DNA of 5,617 nucleotides from Actinomycetota bacterium (GTDB taxonomy: Bacteria > Actinomycetota > Humimicrobiia > Humimicrobiales > Humimicrobiaceae), in contig JAMCSM010000226.1 in NCBI GenBank assembly GCA_023380915.1, positions 1-5,617 of the forward strand. Direction: 5' to 3'. Below are positions 5,291 to 5,617 of the stretch, piece by piece. Position 1 is the stretch's first letter. Each line of letters opens with the position of its first letter. The position numbers and the translations under genes are program-made. The notes below the pieces were generated by a model. It searched no databases and had not been told where the DNA came from. It saw only the letters and a list, made by a program, of their open reading frames with translations.

Positions 5291-5471
5291 GCTATTCAAA
5301 TTATTAGTAATTAAATTATTAAAAATATTATCAAGATATAATAAAACAAATTATCATTTTTTTTCGTTTATATATTATAACAGGTTTAAGATACTAAAAT
5401 TAATAATTCAACATGAATAATAATTAATTATAGTATTAATGTTAATATTATAAATTTAAAAAGGGGGTCAT
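5291..5471. other. Very AT-rich leader before the membrane-protein gene
   Basis: No coding signal is visible in these 181 bases. The stretch 5291-5340 has 6 G/C in 50 and 5401-5460 has 5 in 60. It contains a TATAAT (5337-5342) and TATAAC (5376-5381) without a convincing -35 box. It also has a 12-bp palindrome ATAATTAATTAT (5420-5431) and an inverted repeat TATTAA-TG-TTAATA (5434-5447). The promoter of the gene at 5472 must lie here or just upstream, but I cannot choose among the candidates. Confidence 0.5.
5461..5467 (+). promoter_or_regulatory. Strong ribosome binding site for the gene at 5472
   Basis: AAGGGGG sits 4 nt before the ATG. It is the only G-rich patch in a long AT-rich leader and fixes the start of the edge-truncated gene. 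Confidence 0.7.
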
Positions 5472-5617
5472 ATGTCTAAAAATACAAAAAACAAAAGTAT
5501 CTTAAAAAAAATATCAGTATTAATTGTTCTGGTAGCTTTTATAGCAACTTTTGGTTTTATAGTAGGATTTACATTTCCGGTCTTTACCGGCTCTAATCCT
5601 ATCACTTCCAGTGCAAG
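5472..5617 (+). CDS. N-terminus of a membrane-anchored or secreted protein; runs off the window
   Basis: The frame from ATG 5472 stays open for 48 codons to the right edge. It begins with a lysine-rich stretch (MSKNTKNKSILKK), followed by a hydrophobic segment of about 20-25 residues (ISVLIVLVAFIATFGFIVGF), then TFPVFTGSNPITSSA. This positive-then-hydrophobic order is a signal peptide or a single N-terminal membrane anchor. A possible signal-peptidase site falls near the Ser/Ala-rich end, but I see no lipobox cysteine. AAGGGGG 4 nt upstream is a strong ribosome binding site. It points away from the alkD operon. The function cannot be told from this fragment. N-termini like this occur on sensor kinases, chemoreceptors, lytic enzymes and extracellular binding proteins. 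Confidence 0.75.
   Translation, partial: MSKNTKNKSILKKISVLIVLVAFIATFGFIVGFTFPVFTGSNPITSSA

Noticed and set aside
5401..5460. AT-rich short palindromes as an operator or replication element
   Set aside because: Arms of only 6 bp made of A and T alone are expected by chance at this composition.

Overview
The window looks like an AT-rich bacterial chromosome. A Tex protein, Shine-Dalgarno sites of AAAGGA or AAGGGGG type, and sigma70-like promoter hexamers all point to Bacteria. I cannot assign a phylum from this sequence alone.

Layout. (1) Bases 1-729, + strand: a two-gene module. It has a helix-turn-helix (excisionase-like) protein cut by the left edge, followed by a PIN-domain ribonuclease that starts at TTG, which is the form of a toxin-antitoxin (TA) pair. 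(2) Bases 730-1105 hold no intact gene. On the minus strand there is a frameshifted reading-frame relic (about 734-931). On the plus strand there is a perfect 20-bp palindrome (953-972), then the two ends of a HigB-type toxin gene with its middle deleted (980-1101). (3) Bases 1106-1375: an intact HigA-type XRE antitoxin, left without a working toxin. (4) Bases 5057 down to 1372, minus strand: a compact three-gene operon of an AlkD-like DNA glycosylase, a GNAT acetyltransferase and Tex. The last two are joined by a TAATG stop/start overlap, and a good promoter (TTGTTA, 17 nt, TATAAT) lies upstream. (5) About 5135-5290, + strand: the decayed C-terminal end of a HepT-like (DUF86, HEPN) toxin whose motif arginine is replaced by glycine. 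(6) Bases 5291-5471: very AT-rich leader DNA. (7) From 5472 to the right edge: the start of a gene for a membrane-anchored or secreted protein, with a strong ribosome binding site.

How it fits together. A housekeeping operon (base-damage repair, acetylation, nucleic-acid-binding Tex) is flanked by TA modules at different stages of survival. These are one apparently whole HTH/PIN pair, one HigBA that kept its antitoxin and lost most of its toxin, one HepT remnant, and one unidentified relic. The higA and tex stop codons overlap tail to tail, with no visible terminator between them. I see no CRISPR array, RNA gene, insertion sequence or origin. I do not see a clearly new multi-gene system. The most informative signals are the toxin-deleted HigBA and the HepT remnant.
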